DNA of 7,763 nucleotides from Lachnospiraceae bacterium UBA7188 (GTDB lineage Bacteria; Bacillota; Clostridia; Lachnospirales; Lachnospiraceae). Positions 1-6,002 of the stretch are shown piece by piece. The stretch covers positions 1 to 7,763 of the forward strand of contig DKVC01000001.1 in NCBI GenBank assembly GCA_002490995.1, given 5' to 3'. The notes under the pieces are model-generated. The model was not told the DNA's origin. It ran no database searches and saw nothing but the letters and a program-made list of their open reading frames with translations. The stretch's first letter is position 1. Every line of letters starts with the position of its first letter. A program made the translations under genes and the position numbers.

Positions 1-839
1 ACATATTTATTGACTAACACCACCCGAAAAAAAAAATCGAACAAATTTCCCGTCCAGTCACCGGAACTTGATTGTATCCGGTCAGTCCATCGGATTGTAG
101 GATCCAGAATCTCGCGGTAATCCAAAAAATAATCTGGGAAATGCCTGACAATACGGTATTCTTCACCAAACATCAACAGTCCCGCAGCGGTTGGACGCAA
201 CTCGTCACATTCTTTCAGCCGTCCCACCGCACCGATTTTTTCCAGATATTCATTCTTTGAAAGTTTTTCCCATACATGTCCCGGTCTTACTGTCGAATGA
301 TAATTTCGATACCCCTGAATAGCTTCATCATTTAAATCAGCAAGCGTAAACTCTTCCAGAACCATCATGTCCATGGTATTTTCCGGTTCATCGCGCAACA
401 TTGCTTTGATTTCTGAAGGAGTGCAATGATAATCGCCCTCCCAGTTTCTGCGGAAGGTACCATTCCATATATCCCCATTGATATAGACAGGTTTTTGCTC
501 TCGTCTTGCCATTGGTACATGAACTACCATAATGACATCGCTGCCCATATCATAGGTTACAACATCTTTATCCATAAGAAGATTGCTGCTGATTTTATTC
601 CGATTATTGATGCAATCCCAAAATTCCTTTTTTATTTTGGCAGAATCCTGCAGTCCTGTGGTATAAAAACTTCCGTTAGAATTTTCAGCAACGCCAAGAA
701 TAATAATACCGCCATAACAGTTCGCCATAGCCGAGTAACTCTCCCAAAGGCTGTTCGGAAGCCCGCCTTTGGCTTTCTTTACCTCCAACCGGTTATCTTC
801 TCTGTATTCATCAAATTTTCCTATATCAAAATCTATCAA
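1..839 (-). CDS. Schlafen/AlbA_2-domain putative nucleic-acid- or ATP-binding protein, C-terminus cut by window edge
   Basis: Translating the minus strand by hand from 839 gives 279 uninterrupted codons that run off the left edge. Residues about 9-50 read FDEYREDNRLEVKKAKGGLP ... ANCYGGIIILGV, the hallmark of the AlbA_2 (Schlafen AlbA) domain: a Glu/Lys-rich strand, then an aromatic-Gly-Gly hydrophobic strand. Residues 117-150 (PVYINGD ... GTFRRNWEGDY ... PSEIKAMLRD) and 215-226 (RPTAAGLLMFGE) match the layout of COG2865-type proteins, often labelled ATP-binding or RecG-like regulators, whose missing C-terminal part usually carries a GHKL-type ATPase or winged-helix region. I chose TTG at 839 because GGAGGGAG (848-855) sits 8 nt before it; the in-frame ATG at 857 lies upstream of that site and has no ribosome binding site. 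The gene is visibly AT-richer than its neighbours. The molecular role is unknown; transcriptional regulation or phage defence are possibilities only. Confidence 0.85.
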   Translation of the reverse strand, partial: MIDFDIGKFDEYREDNRLEVKKAKGGLPNSLWESYSAMANCYGGIIILGVAENSNGSFYTTGLQDSAKIKKEFWDCINNRNKISSNLLMDKDVVTYDMGSDVIMVVHVPMARREQKPVYINGDIWNGTFRRNWEGDYHCTPSEIKAMLRDEPENTMDMMVLEEFTLADLNDEAIQGYRNYHSTVRPGHVWEKLSKNEYLEKIGAVGRLKECDELRPTAAGLLMFGEEYRIVRHFPDYFLDYREILDPTIRWTDRIQSSSGDWTGNLFDFFFRVVLVNKY

Positions 840-847
840 TTTATCAA

Positions 848-855
848 CTCCCTCC
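848..855 (-). promoter_or_regulatory. Ribosome binding site that decides a TTG start
   Basis: The minus strand reads GGAGGGAG here, 8 nt upstream of an in-frame TTG (837-839). The only nearby ATG (855-857) overlaps this motif and would leave it inside the coding region. The protein from the TTG also begins close to the conserved IDFDIGKFDEYRE start of the family. Confidence 0.7.
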
Positions 856-1021
856 ATGATTTCTTATCTATATTCCCAAAAGAAATTACTGCAAATTCGG
901 GATTTTCATCTCTTAGATTTCGCCCATGCCAGGCAAACAAAAAATGCTTCGTTGATTTTCCTGCTTATAGAATGTGTATGAGTATGATAATATACTGGCG
1001 AGAATTCGTGAACATACGGTG

Positions 1022-1053
1022 TGCCATCAAGGGAATTGCTGTTCCCCCTGGCA
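1022..1053 (-). other. Stem-loop in the leader of the AlbA_2 gene
   Basis: GGGAA (1031-1035) pairs with TTCCC (1042-1046) and TGCCA (1022-1026) pairs with TGGCA (1049-1053), giving a two-tier hairpin with an internal bulge and a 6-nt loop. It lies about 50-85 nt after the predicted transcription start and about 180 nt before the start codon. No U-run follows, so it is not an ordinary terminator. It could be a regulatory structure or chance. Confidence 0.4.
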
Positions 1054-1108
1054 AAGTTGGTATCTAACCTACCACGCAATACGGAACAGGACTTTGATAC
1101 ACACAAGA

Positions 1109-1123
1109 TTGATTATAAATCAA
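1109..1123. promoter_or_regulatory. Inverted repeat over the -10 box (possible operator)
   Basis: TTGAT (1109-1113) and ATCAA (1119-1123) form a perfect 5-bp inverted repeat centred on the -10 hexamer. Flanking ACAC and GTGTG extend the dyad imperfectly. The position fits a repressor that blocks the promoter, possibly autoregulation, but no regulator is known. Confidence 0.35.
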
Positions 1124-1140
1124 GTGTGCTGTTTTTGCAA
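1112..1140 (-). promoter_or_regulatory. Sigma-A-type promoter for the AlbA_2 gene
   Basis: On the minus strand TTGCAA (1140-1135) is followed after exactly 17 nt by a perfect TATAAT (1117-1112). Transcription would start near 1105, leaving a leader of about 265 nt before the TTG start at 839. Confidence 0.7.
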
Positions 1141-1177
1141 TCTGTTTCTGCTGTTTTGCTGTTTTTACTGCTGTTTT
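1128..1177. repeat. Five clustered CTGTTT(T) repeats upstream of the -35
   Basis: The plus strand carries CTGTTTTT, CTGTTTC, CTGTTTT, CTGTTTTT and CTGTTTT with first bases near 1129, 1142, 1151, 1159 and 1171, four of them preceded by G. The first overlaps the -35 box of the AlbA_2 promoter and the rest lie just upstream. Spacing of 8-13 bp puts T-tracts roughly once per helical turn, as in curved or UP-element-like DNA; repeated regulator sites are an alternative. Confidence 0.5.
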
Positions 1178-1272
1178 ACAATTCCTTACAATTACTATTT
1201 ATGTGGTTTTAAGGTGCTATATAAAATGTAAGTCTAAAGTATTTGCAGAACTATAGTTGATCTGTTCTTAAG

Positions 1273-1363
1273 AATATCCGGGGCTGCCGCAATTGCAGCA
1301 GCCTCACGCTTTGCACGAAAGAGGAAAATGAGAGCAGGACAGAGCCTTCAGAATACGGATATT
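1273..1363 (-). terminator. Structured 3' region of the isomerase-type gene, terminator-like hairpin
   Basis: About 60 nt after the stop codon the minus-strand RNA can form a 9-bp stem with an AAUU tetraloop (1282-1303). An outer 8-bp perfect pair, AATATCCG (minus, from 1363) with CGGATATT (minus, 1280-1273), encloses the region and abuts the hairpin. There is no clear U-run after the hairpin, so it may stop polymerase poorly or protect the 3' end rather than terminate. Confidence 0.45.
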
Positions 1364-3105
1364 TAATTGCGCACACAAGCGATGACTGCCCGGATAAGTT
1401 CGCCGTTTGTGGAGCAGATCCTGTAAGGGCCTGCCGCTTCAGGCACGATGCAGGTCTCCGCATAGTGTAGTTCAAAGGGCGGGAAATGACCGGTATCGCT
1501 GGTCAGGGCAGCCCGTCCTCCCTCCACCAGATTGATTACATGTACGCTGCCATTGCGGCGGATGGGCATTTCGCTTTCCGTGCTGACGCGGAAGGTGTCC
1601 AGAAATTCTCTCTCATGAAGCCCTGTCCGTTCTACGGTGCCGTTTTCGTCCCGGTGTATTATCGTAATTTTGTTGACCAGATTTTCCTTCACCCACTCCG
1701 TATTGCGATGCCACTGGATGTTGGCGGCGCCGTGCTTTATATGGATGGGCCTGGGCCGTCCGTCCAGGTCCAGGCGTCCCCAGTCCCAGAGCTTGAAGGT
1801 AAAAATATAAGGCGTGGCGCTGATTTCCAATACCATGGTATTTGCGCCGGAGCAATGTACCGTACCGGCAGGAATCAGCACATGGTCATGTTTTTTCACG
1901 GGAATCCGGTTGACGAATTCTTCGGCGGGGAAGGGAGCGCCCCCTTCCTGGGCTTCCTCCAGAGCCTGCACAAAGGCTTCCGGGTCGGCTCCCGTTTTGA
2001 CGCCCAGATAGACACAGGGGTCTTCCCCCTGGGCATCCAGCAGATAATAGCTCTCATCCTGGGTATAGTGCATATGGAAATTCTGCTGTATGTATTCCGT
2101 CAGTGGGTGAACCTGTAAGGACAGGTTCTGGCCGTTCATGGTGTCCAGCATGTCGAACCGGATGGGAAATTCCGCGCCGAAGCGTCCGTGCACCCGGTCC
2201 CCCAGCAGCTGCACCGGATGGGAGTGGACCAGGTTCAGCGCCGGAGTCTGGATGGGGCGTCCGCCGCCGAAGTCCAGAAGGAGGCTGTTTTCTTCAGGCA
2301 CTCCGTCGAAGCTCCAGGCGTAGTTGGAACCGTTTTCCGGCAGATCGAAATTGGTTTTCATCCAGTCCCCGCCCCATACTCCCGGATCGAAATAAGGCAC
2401 AATGCGGAAGGGCTGTTCCGCAGCCTGTCTCAGGGCTTCCCGGTAAGCTTTCCCGGAAACCATGGCCGGCTCATGCTCTGTAGTCATATCCAGATAGAGG
2501 TCTATATCTGGCAGCAGTCTGTCCTTGACGCGGTCTGCCCAGCGCCATTCGGCAAAAAAGCCTCTCTTGTATTTTTCGTTTTTGGGGAGATCCGTCTTTG
2601 CGGTTCTCCAGTTGGAAAAACCTCTCCGATAACGGAGCTGGATTTCCCACCGGGTGATGTCTGCCAGCACCAGGATATCTCCTTCGCACACCAGCGACGC
2701 GCCTACGCCGTATACCAGTACGATTCCGGAGGTTACGGCATCTATTCTGCGGCGGGCGGCGTCCAGATTTTCCGCGGGGAAAAATTCTTCCAGCCGCCTG
2801 GTGGTCATGATTCCGAAGACAGGATCGTCCGTCAGGTCATGCTCTATGAGGGCATCGATATCTTCCGGAGGCAGCGCAAGATCGTCGCTGTGGATGATTT
2901 CTGCCGGTTCCAGGGGAAGGAGCAGCTCCTGCAGTTCCTCCTGAATTACGCCGGGATAGCATTCCGCTACAATGACAGTGCGATTTCTGCCCTGACACAA
3001 TTGTCGGAATTGCTGCAATATGGTATCTTTGTCTGCGGTGGCAGCGTTTTCATACCCGGTGATTTTAATCGTGGGAAAACGACGGAATGAGTGATTGTTA
3101 TGCAT
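1363..3105 (-). CDS. Class I mannose-6-phosphate-isomerase-type cupin with N-terminal kinase-like domain
   Basis: This 580-residue cytoplasmic protein has two parts. Residues about 236-580 match class I phosphomannose isomerase (ManA), which interconverts mannose-6-phosphate and fructose-6-phosphate: WGG (244-246), SLQVHP with metal ligands Gln331 and His333, DESYYLL with Glu351, IPAGTVHCSG with His417, LEIS (426-429) and LWDWGRLDLDG (439-449) with the conserved Arg444, then the C-terminal cupin. All zinc ligands are present, so this part looks active. Residues 40-235 resemble uridine-kinase/phosphoribulokinase-type P-loop proteins (TVIVAECYPGV, HSDDLALP, SGIVLVYGVGASL, DILVLADITRWEIQLRYRRG), but the P-loop position lacks the GxxGxGK[ST] lysine. 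Typical bacterial ManA is about 310-390 residues, so the N-terminus is an addition of about 235. The start at 3105 has AGGAGG 7 nt upstream; an in-frame ATG at 3174, also with an AGGA, would add 23 residues. It has its own promoter and a putative operator shared with the transporter gene. The true substrate may be another sugar phosphate. Confidence 0.85.
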   Translation of the reverse strand: MHNNHSFRRFPTIKITGYENAATADKDTILQQFRQLCQGRNRTVIVAECYPGVIQEELQELLLPLEPAEIIHSDDLALPPEDIDALIEHDLTDDPVFGIMTTRRLEEFFPAENLDAARRRIDAVTSGIVLVYGVGASLVCEGDILVLADITRWEIQLRYRRGFSNWRTAKTDLPKNEKYKRGFFAEWRWADRVKDRLLPDIDLYLDMTTEHEPAMVSGKAYREALRQAAEQPFRIVPYFDPGVWGGDWMKTNFDLPENGSNYAWSFDGVPEENSLLLDFGGGRPIQTPALNLVHSHPVQLLGDRVHGRFGAEFPIRFDMLDTMNGQNLSLQVHPLTEYIQQNFHMHYTQDESYYLLDAQGEDPCVYLGVKTGADPEAFVQALEEAQEGGAPFPAEEFVNRIPVKKHDHVLIPAGTVHCSGANTMVLEISATPYIFTFKLWDWGRLDLDGRPRPIHIKHGAANIQWHRNTEWVKENLVNKITIIHRDENGTVERTGLHEREFLDTFRVSTESEMPIRRNGSVHVINLVEGGRAALTSDTGHFPPFELHYAETCIVPEAAGPYRICSTNGELIRAVIACVRN

Positions 3106-3112
3106 AAGTTTG

Positions 3113-3118
3113 CCTCCT
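3113..3118 (-). promoter_or_regulatory. Strong ribosome binding site of the isomerase-type gene
   Basis: The minus strand reads AGGAGG, 7 nt before the ATG at 3105. This favours that start over the upstream in-frame ATG at 3174, which has a weaker AGGA six nt before it. Confidence 0.8.
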
Positions 3119-3210
3119 GTTGCTGTTTTATGAATGATCCGCGTTGGACGGCTGGTGTTCCACTGGGAAAACATTATGCGTCCTGCGGCTGATTTCGAGA
3201 TGCGTCCTTA

Positions 3211-3228
3211 TATATAGAATACTATATA
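3211..3228. promoter_or_regulatory. Inverted repeat over the -10 box (possible operator)
   Basis: TATATAG (3211-3217) and CTATATA (3222-3228) are perfect 7-bp arms separated by 4 bp and covering the -10 hexamer. A repressor bound here would block the promoter. The AT-rich, low-complexity sequence makes chance a real alternative. Confidence 0.35.
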
Positions 3229-3244
3229 TGAAGGAAAATGTCAA
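3216..3244 (-). promoter_or_regulatory. Sigma-A-type promoter of the isomerase-type gene
   Basis: On the minus strand a perfect TTGACA (3244-3239) is followed after 17 nt by TATTCT (3221-3216). The predicted start near 3209 gives a leader of about 105 nt. This makes the gene a separate transcription unit from the terminated upstream gene. Confidence 0.8.
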
Positions 3245-3265
3245 TACAATTTATAAAAATTAAGG

Positions 3266-3279
3266 TATGTATATACATA
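3266..3279. promoter_or_regulatory. 14-bp perfect palindrome with TGTATATACA core (putative operator)
   Basis: TATGTATATACATA is a perfect palindrome centred about 63 bp upstream of the predicted start of the isomerase-type transcript. Its 10-bp core TGTATATACA is identical to that of the palindrome at 7709-7724 before the sugar-binding-protein gene. The position, upstream of the -35, would suit an activator or a looping repressor. Confidence 0.5.
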
Positions 3280-3383
3280 TCGACGATTTCTTTGGCGTTA
3301 GTTAACATATGTGTTGGTGTAGCCCGAAAGTAGGCTTTTGCTGAATATATTGCTTATCTGGTATGATTTGAATCACAGAGAGG

Positions 3384-3478
3384 GTTTCATTCCCCGCTGC
3401 TTGCAGCGCAACAAACTAATGACGAACGAAGTGAGTCTCGGGCTGATACCCCGCAGCTTGCTGCGGGGAGTTTCATTC
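3384..3478. repeat. Small palindromic REP/MITE-like element bounded by GTTTCATTC direct repeats
   Basis: Identical 9-bp copies of GTTTCATTC lie at 3384-3392 and 3470-3478. Between them are two hairpins: CGCTGC-TT-GCAGCG (3395-3408) and the perfect CCCCGCAGCTTGCTGCGGGG (3449-3468). The linker carries the GACGAACGAAGTGAG motif. A GC-rich hairpin pair in an AT-rich gap, with direct repeats, fits a dispersed non-coding repeat of the REP or MITE kind. No second copy is in the window, so dispersal is an inference. Confidence 0.55.
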
Positions 3479-3489
3479 AAAGAGGAGGG

Positions 3490-3523
3490 AAAAACGCCAA
3501 CCCGCTTTCTCTGCGGGTTGGTG
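3490..3523 (-). terminator. Intrinsic terminator of the barrel-protein gene
   Basis: The minus-strand RNA forms an 11-bp stem (3513-3523 with 3495-3505, one mismatch-like G/T position) with a 7-nt loop, followed directly by five U residues (3494-3490). It lies about 35 nt after the stop codon at 3559, the normal place for a rho-independent terminator. Confidence 0.85.
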
Positions 3524-3558
3524 CGCAAGGCTCTTTGCCCGATAAGAAATGATGTACT

Positions 3559-5901
3559 TTAATCTCTGGTAACAACATAAGGCGCCGCTTTTGTGATTAC
3601 ACGTACCTTGACCTCAGGTCCTTCCTCGCCGCCGAAGGTACAGCCGAAGCTCAGCTGGGCATTTCCTTTTTCCACAAGGCAGCTGCCGATATAAGGGCAT
3701 TCCTGCAGCTTATTATAGTTTTTATCCGTTACAAATGCCTTCCGGCCGTCAAACAGCAGATACTGGCCGCCTTTTACGGTTGTCTGGAACTGTAATACGC
3801 CGGCGGCATTGTAGAACTTGGGATTCTCTATATAGCCGTATCCGTCCACCTTCATCCGGAAGGAAAAGCCCTGCCTGTCAAAGGGCTGGTCAAAGCTCCA
3901 GTCGGAACCGCCGGGCTGTCCGGGCTGCATTTCCAGCAAATCACATATCAAGGGCTTGCTGACTGCCATGGGATAGAGCCGGAAAGTGGTTTCGTTCTCC
4001 TTCTCCAGATGCCATTCCGTCTCCGGTTTTTTCAGCAGTTCTTTCAGGCTGTCGCCGAAACGGTTCTCATAGCGCAGCAGTTCCCAGTTCCGGATGGCCT
4101 CCAGAATCTCCTCCGTGGTTCCCAGGGAATCCAGGGTATCCTGGGAGGCGCTGAGGGAAAAGCCGGCATCGAATCCCGCGGCTTCGGAGAGAGCCCATTC
4201 CATATCCATGAGGGTGCTGGCTTCAAACCTGCGGTTGGCTTTCCGGATCAGGAACCATCCCAGCATTGCGGGAAAGAGGTTTTTGTGGAAGAATGCCTGG
4301 TTCCGCATCCTGCCTTCCACCTGGCCCACACGCATTTCCTCACCCCAGGGCTCGCCCCAGTTCATCCTTGTGTTCATATGCCACAGGAAATGGTGGAGAC
4401 CGGAGGCATCGTTGATCACAGGATGGTCAAACTGGTCATAGCATCTCATACAGAAGCTGTTGTTGGCGTATTCCCCTTCTCCTGTCCACTCGCAGCCCTC
4501 CAGTCCGTCGAAGGAAATCTGCTCTATCCCGGCAAAGTTGAACAGCTGAGCGATTCTGTCTGCAAATTTATCCTGTAGATCGATGTCCGGGAACAGGGTA
4601 TGATAGGGGTAGTCGATGAGCTTGCAGGCGGGACAGCCCTTCCTGTGGGAGTCAGGGGAAGTGCCGAAAGCGCCTCTTGTACAGCCTTTTAACAGGGAGA
4701 TACCGTCTGACAATGTCTCAAATTCCGCATACTGAATCAGCTCATCCTCTATTCTGATACAGTTCAGGGTGGCAGGATAGGAAAGCCCGGCCAGGTTTTT
4801 CACGGAAAATTCTGCCTGCTCCCTGGTGATATCTTCTTCCAGGCTGCCGGGAAGCATGGATTTTAAGCCTTTGTGAGGAATCGGTGTCACGTAGCTGTCG
4901 TTTGTTTTGGTGAAGCTGGTAAGGGTGTGGAGGCCCAGCCTGATTCCCTGCTCCGCCGCTTTTTCCGCACATTTTTTCAGGGACAGGTCTCCCTCCGGGA
5001 ACTGCTCTTTTCTTAACTCGAAATGTCCCCAGGTGTCAAAAGGTTCCGGGTGATAGAGACAGCGGAATCCGCCCTTTTTGGCGTAATCAAGCATATGGTC
5101 AATGTTTTCGGTGCCGAATTCTCCGATCAGGTAGGAGTAGGTAGCTCTCCGTGATGTTTTTACCCATTCGCCATCAATCATGGGATGGGGTAGCCCTTCG
5201 TTTACCTCGATTCTGCCGATGACATCCAGGGCTTCCAAATCGGGGCAGGAAAATAAGGCAAAGCGGCATCCCTGTATATCCGCATCCTCACGGTCCAACA
5301 GGGGAGCGGGGACACACTGCTCGGCATATACCACGGACTTGACACGGTCTCTGCGTCTGTTTTCGCAAAACAGCTGAAGGACGCTGCCGAAGGGCATGGC
5401 GTAAGCGGCCGCCGTATTGGCTTCCCTGCTGCCTACGGTCAGGGCGGAGGTGGGGGCTTGTGCCGCATGGATTGTGTGCTGACGGATTTCATCCGGGAAA
5501 CCGGCCAGCAGCTTCCTGTGCAGGCCCTGTATGCCGATTGCGGCGCCTTCCCCCTGAACCACGCCCACCACGTCTCCCACCACGTCGTTCAGCCTGGTGA
5601 CAATGGGGCCTATGGTCAGGAAATCAAAGCTGTGGGGGCATTCTGTCACTTCGAAGACGGTATACTCTTCCTTGCAGGTAAACTGCAGGGAAACCTTATC
5701 GTCCGTCCCCTGGAAGCAATAGGTGAGCAGATTGCCGTCCAGGCTTACATCCCTGATTTCACAGGGATTGCCATCCCGGAAAAGCCTGATCAGGAAGGAT
5801 GTTTTTCCCTCAGGAAATACGGACTTCTGCTGATAAGTAATATCCGTAATCATTCCCTGGGGGGATAATGCGAGTTCTGATTTGCCGAAGTTGATTACCA
5901 T
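3559..5901 (-). CDS. Putative intracellular glycoside hydrolase with a TIM-barrel-like core, family unassigned
   Basis: I recognise the fold type but not the family of this 780-residue protein. The N-terminal part (1 to about 230) is strand-rich, like the beta-sandwich domain of GH31/GH36-type enzymes. Residues about 250-610 look like a TIM barrel: NIDHMLDYAKKGGFRCLYHPEPFDTWGHF (from 266), FPEGDLSLKKCAEKAAEQGIRLGLHTLTSFTK (301-332, the loop-and-helix pattern of alpha-galactosidase-like enzymes), and GIEQISFDGLEGCEW (458-472), where Asp465 or Glu468 sits at a strand end as a catalytic acid would. STLMDMEWALSEAAGFDAGFSLS (562-584) holds further acidic candidates. Residues about 640-780 form a strand-rich C-terminal domain. 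An insert at about 380-430 has a CTRGAFGTSPDSHRKG motif. No signal peptide is seen, so it would act in the cytoplasm on imported sugar. ATG at 5901 has AAAGGA 7 nt upstream. It follows the sugar-binding-protein gene by 164 bp and has its own candidate promoter and a strong terminator. A lyase or non-catalytic role cannot be excluded. Confidence 0.7.
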   Translation of the reverse strand: MVINFGKSELALSPQGMITDITYQQKSVFPEGKTSFLIRLFRDGNPCEIRDVSLDGNLLTYCFQGTDDKVSLQFTCKEEYTVFEVTECPHSFDFLTIGPIVTRLNDVVGDVVGVVQGEGAAIGIQGLHRKLLAGFPDEIRQHTIHAAQAPTSALTVGSREANTAAAYAMPFGSVLQLFCENRRRDRVKSVVYAEQCVPAPLLDREDADIQGCRFALFSCPDLEALDVIGRIEVNEGLPHPMIDGEWVKTSRRATYSYLIGEFGTENIDHMLDYAKKGGFRCLYHPEPFDTWGHFELRKEQFPEGDLSLKKCAEKAAEQGIRLGLHTLTSFTKTNDSYVTPIPHKGLKSMLPGSLEEDITREQAEFSVKNLAGLSYPATLNCIRIEDELIQYAEFETLSDGISLLKGCTRGAFGTSPDSHRKGCPACKLIDYPYHTLFPDIDLQDKFADRIAQLFNFAGIEQISFDGLEGCEWTGEGEYANNSFCMRCYDQFDHPVINDASGLHHFLWHMNTRMNWGEPWGEEMRVGQVEGRMRNQAFFHKNLFPAMLGWFLIRKANRRFEASTLMDMEWALSEAAGFDAGFSLSASQDTLDSLGTTEEILEAIRNWELLRYENRFGDSLKELLKKPETEWHLEKENETTFRLYPMAVSKPLICDLLEMQPGQPGGSDWSFDQPFDRQGFSFRMKVDGYGYIENPKFYNAAGVLQFQTTVKGGQYLLFDGRKAFVTDKNYNKLQECPYIGSCLVEKGNAQLSFGCTFGGEEGPEVKVRVITKAAPYVVTRD

Positions 5902-5947
5902 AAAAATGTCCTTTCCGGATATGTTTAAATTTATATGCTGCCCAAAA

Positions 5948-6002
5948 GGGTAATGGGGAACTTTTCTGTAATGAGAAGTTCCCCGTTGGAGGTTTGTTAC
6001 CC
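5948..6002 (-). promoter_or_regulatory. Large hairpin between transporter and barrel-protein genes (terminator or attenuator)
   Basis: GGGGAACTTTTC (5955-5966) pairs with GAGAAGTTCCCC (5973-5984) around a 6-nt loop; the first nine pairs from the base are perfect. An outer pair GGGTAA (5948-5953) with TTACCC (5997-6002) encloses it. On the minus-strand RNA the structure is followed by UUUUGGG, a short U-run. It could end most sugar-binding-protein transcripts, or act in the leader of the barrel-protein transcript, whose predicted start is only a few bases upstream. Confidence 0.55.

Larger units (their letters stand above)
840..1362. other. 523-bp stretch without a supported gene
   Basis: I see no convincing protein in either strand here. 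The open frames are short, Cys/His/Tyr-rich and lack ribosome binding sites. What it holds, from right to left: a structured 3' region for the isomerase-type gene (1273-1363), clustered GCTGTTTT repeats (1128-1177), a near-consensus minus-strand promoter (1112-1140) with an inverted repeat over its -10, and an unusually long leader of about 265 nt for the AlbA_2 gene that contains one stable hairpin (1022-1053). Confidence 0.6.
3106..3558. other. 453-bp intergenic region: leader, promoter, operator, repeat element, terminator
   Basis: No supported gene lies here. From right to left it contains the intrinsic terminator of the barrel-protein gene (3490-3523), a palindromic repeat element (3384-3478), a weakly structured stretch (3280-3383), the TGTATATACA palindrome (3266-3279), the promoter (3216-3244) and a leader of about 105 nt for the isomerase-type gene. 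The leader holds two copies of AGGACGCAT 24 bp apart (plus strand 3176-3184 and 3200-3208); one of them supplies the ribosome-binding-like AGGA of the upstream ATG at 3174. Confidence 0.6.

Noticed and set aside
426..1067. 213-codon plus-strand open frame
   Set aside because: It lies mostly opposite the AlbA_2 gene, which has clear family motifs, and its product has no recognisable motif or ribosome binding site.
906..1106. 66-codon minus-strand frame in the AlbA_2 leader
   Set aside because: Its TTG start coincides with the predicted transcription start, leaving no ribosome binding site, and the Tyr/His/Cys-rich sequence resembles nothing I know.
2188..3090. 300-codon plus-strand open frame
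   Set aside because: It is antisense to the isomerase-type gene, a common effect of GC-rich codons; the minus-strand protein has all family motifs.
3384..3523. Possible CRISPR array from repeated GC-rich hairpins
   Set aside because: The hairpins differ in sequence and spacing and there are no regularly spaced identical repeats with unique spacers.
3338..3562. 74-codon plus-strand frame between the barrel-protein and isomerase-type genes
   Set aside because: It starts at TTG without a ribosome site and runs through the palindromic element and terminator, so the frame is most likely chance.
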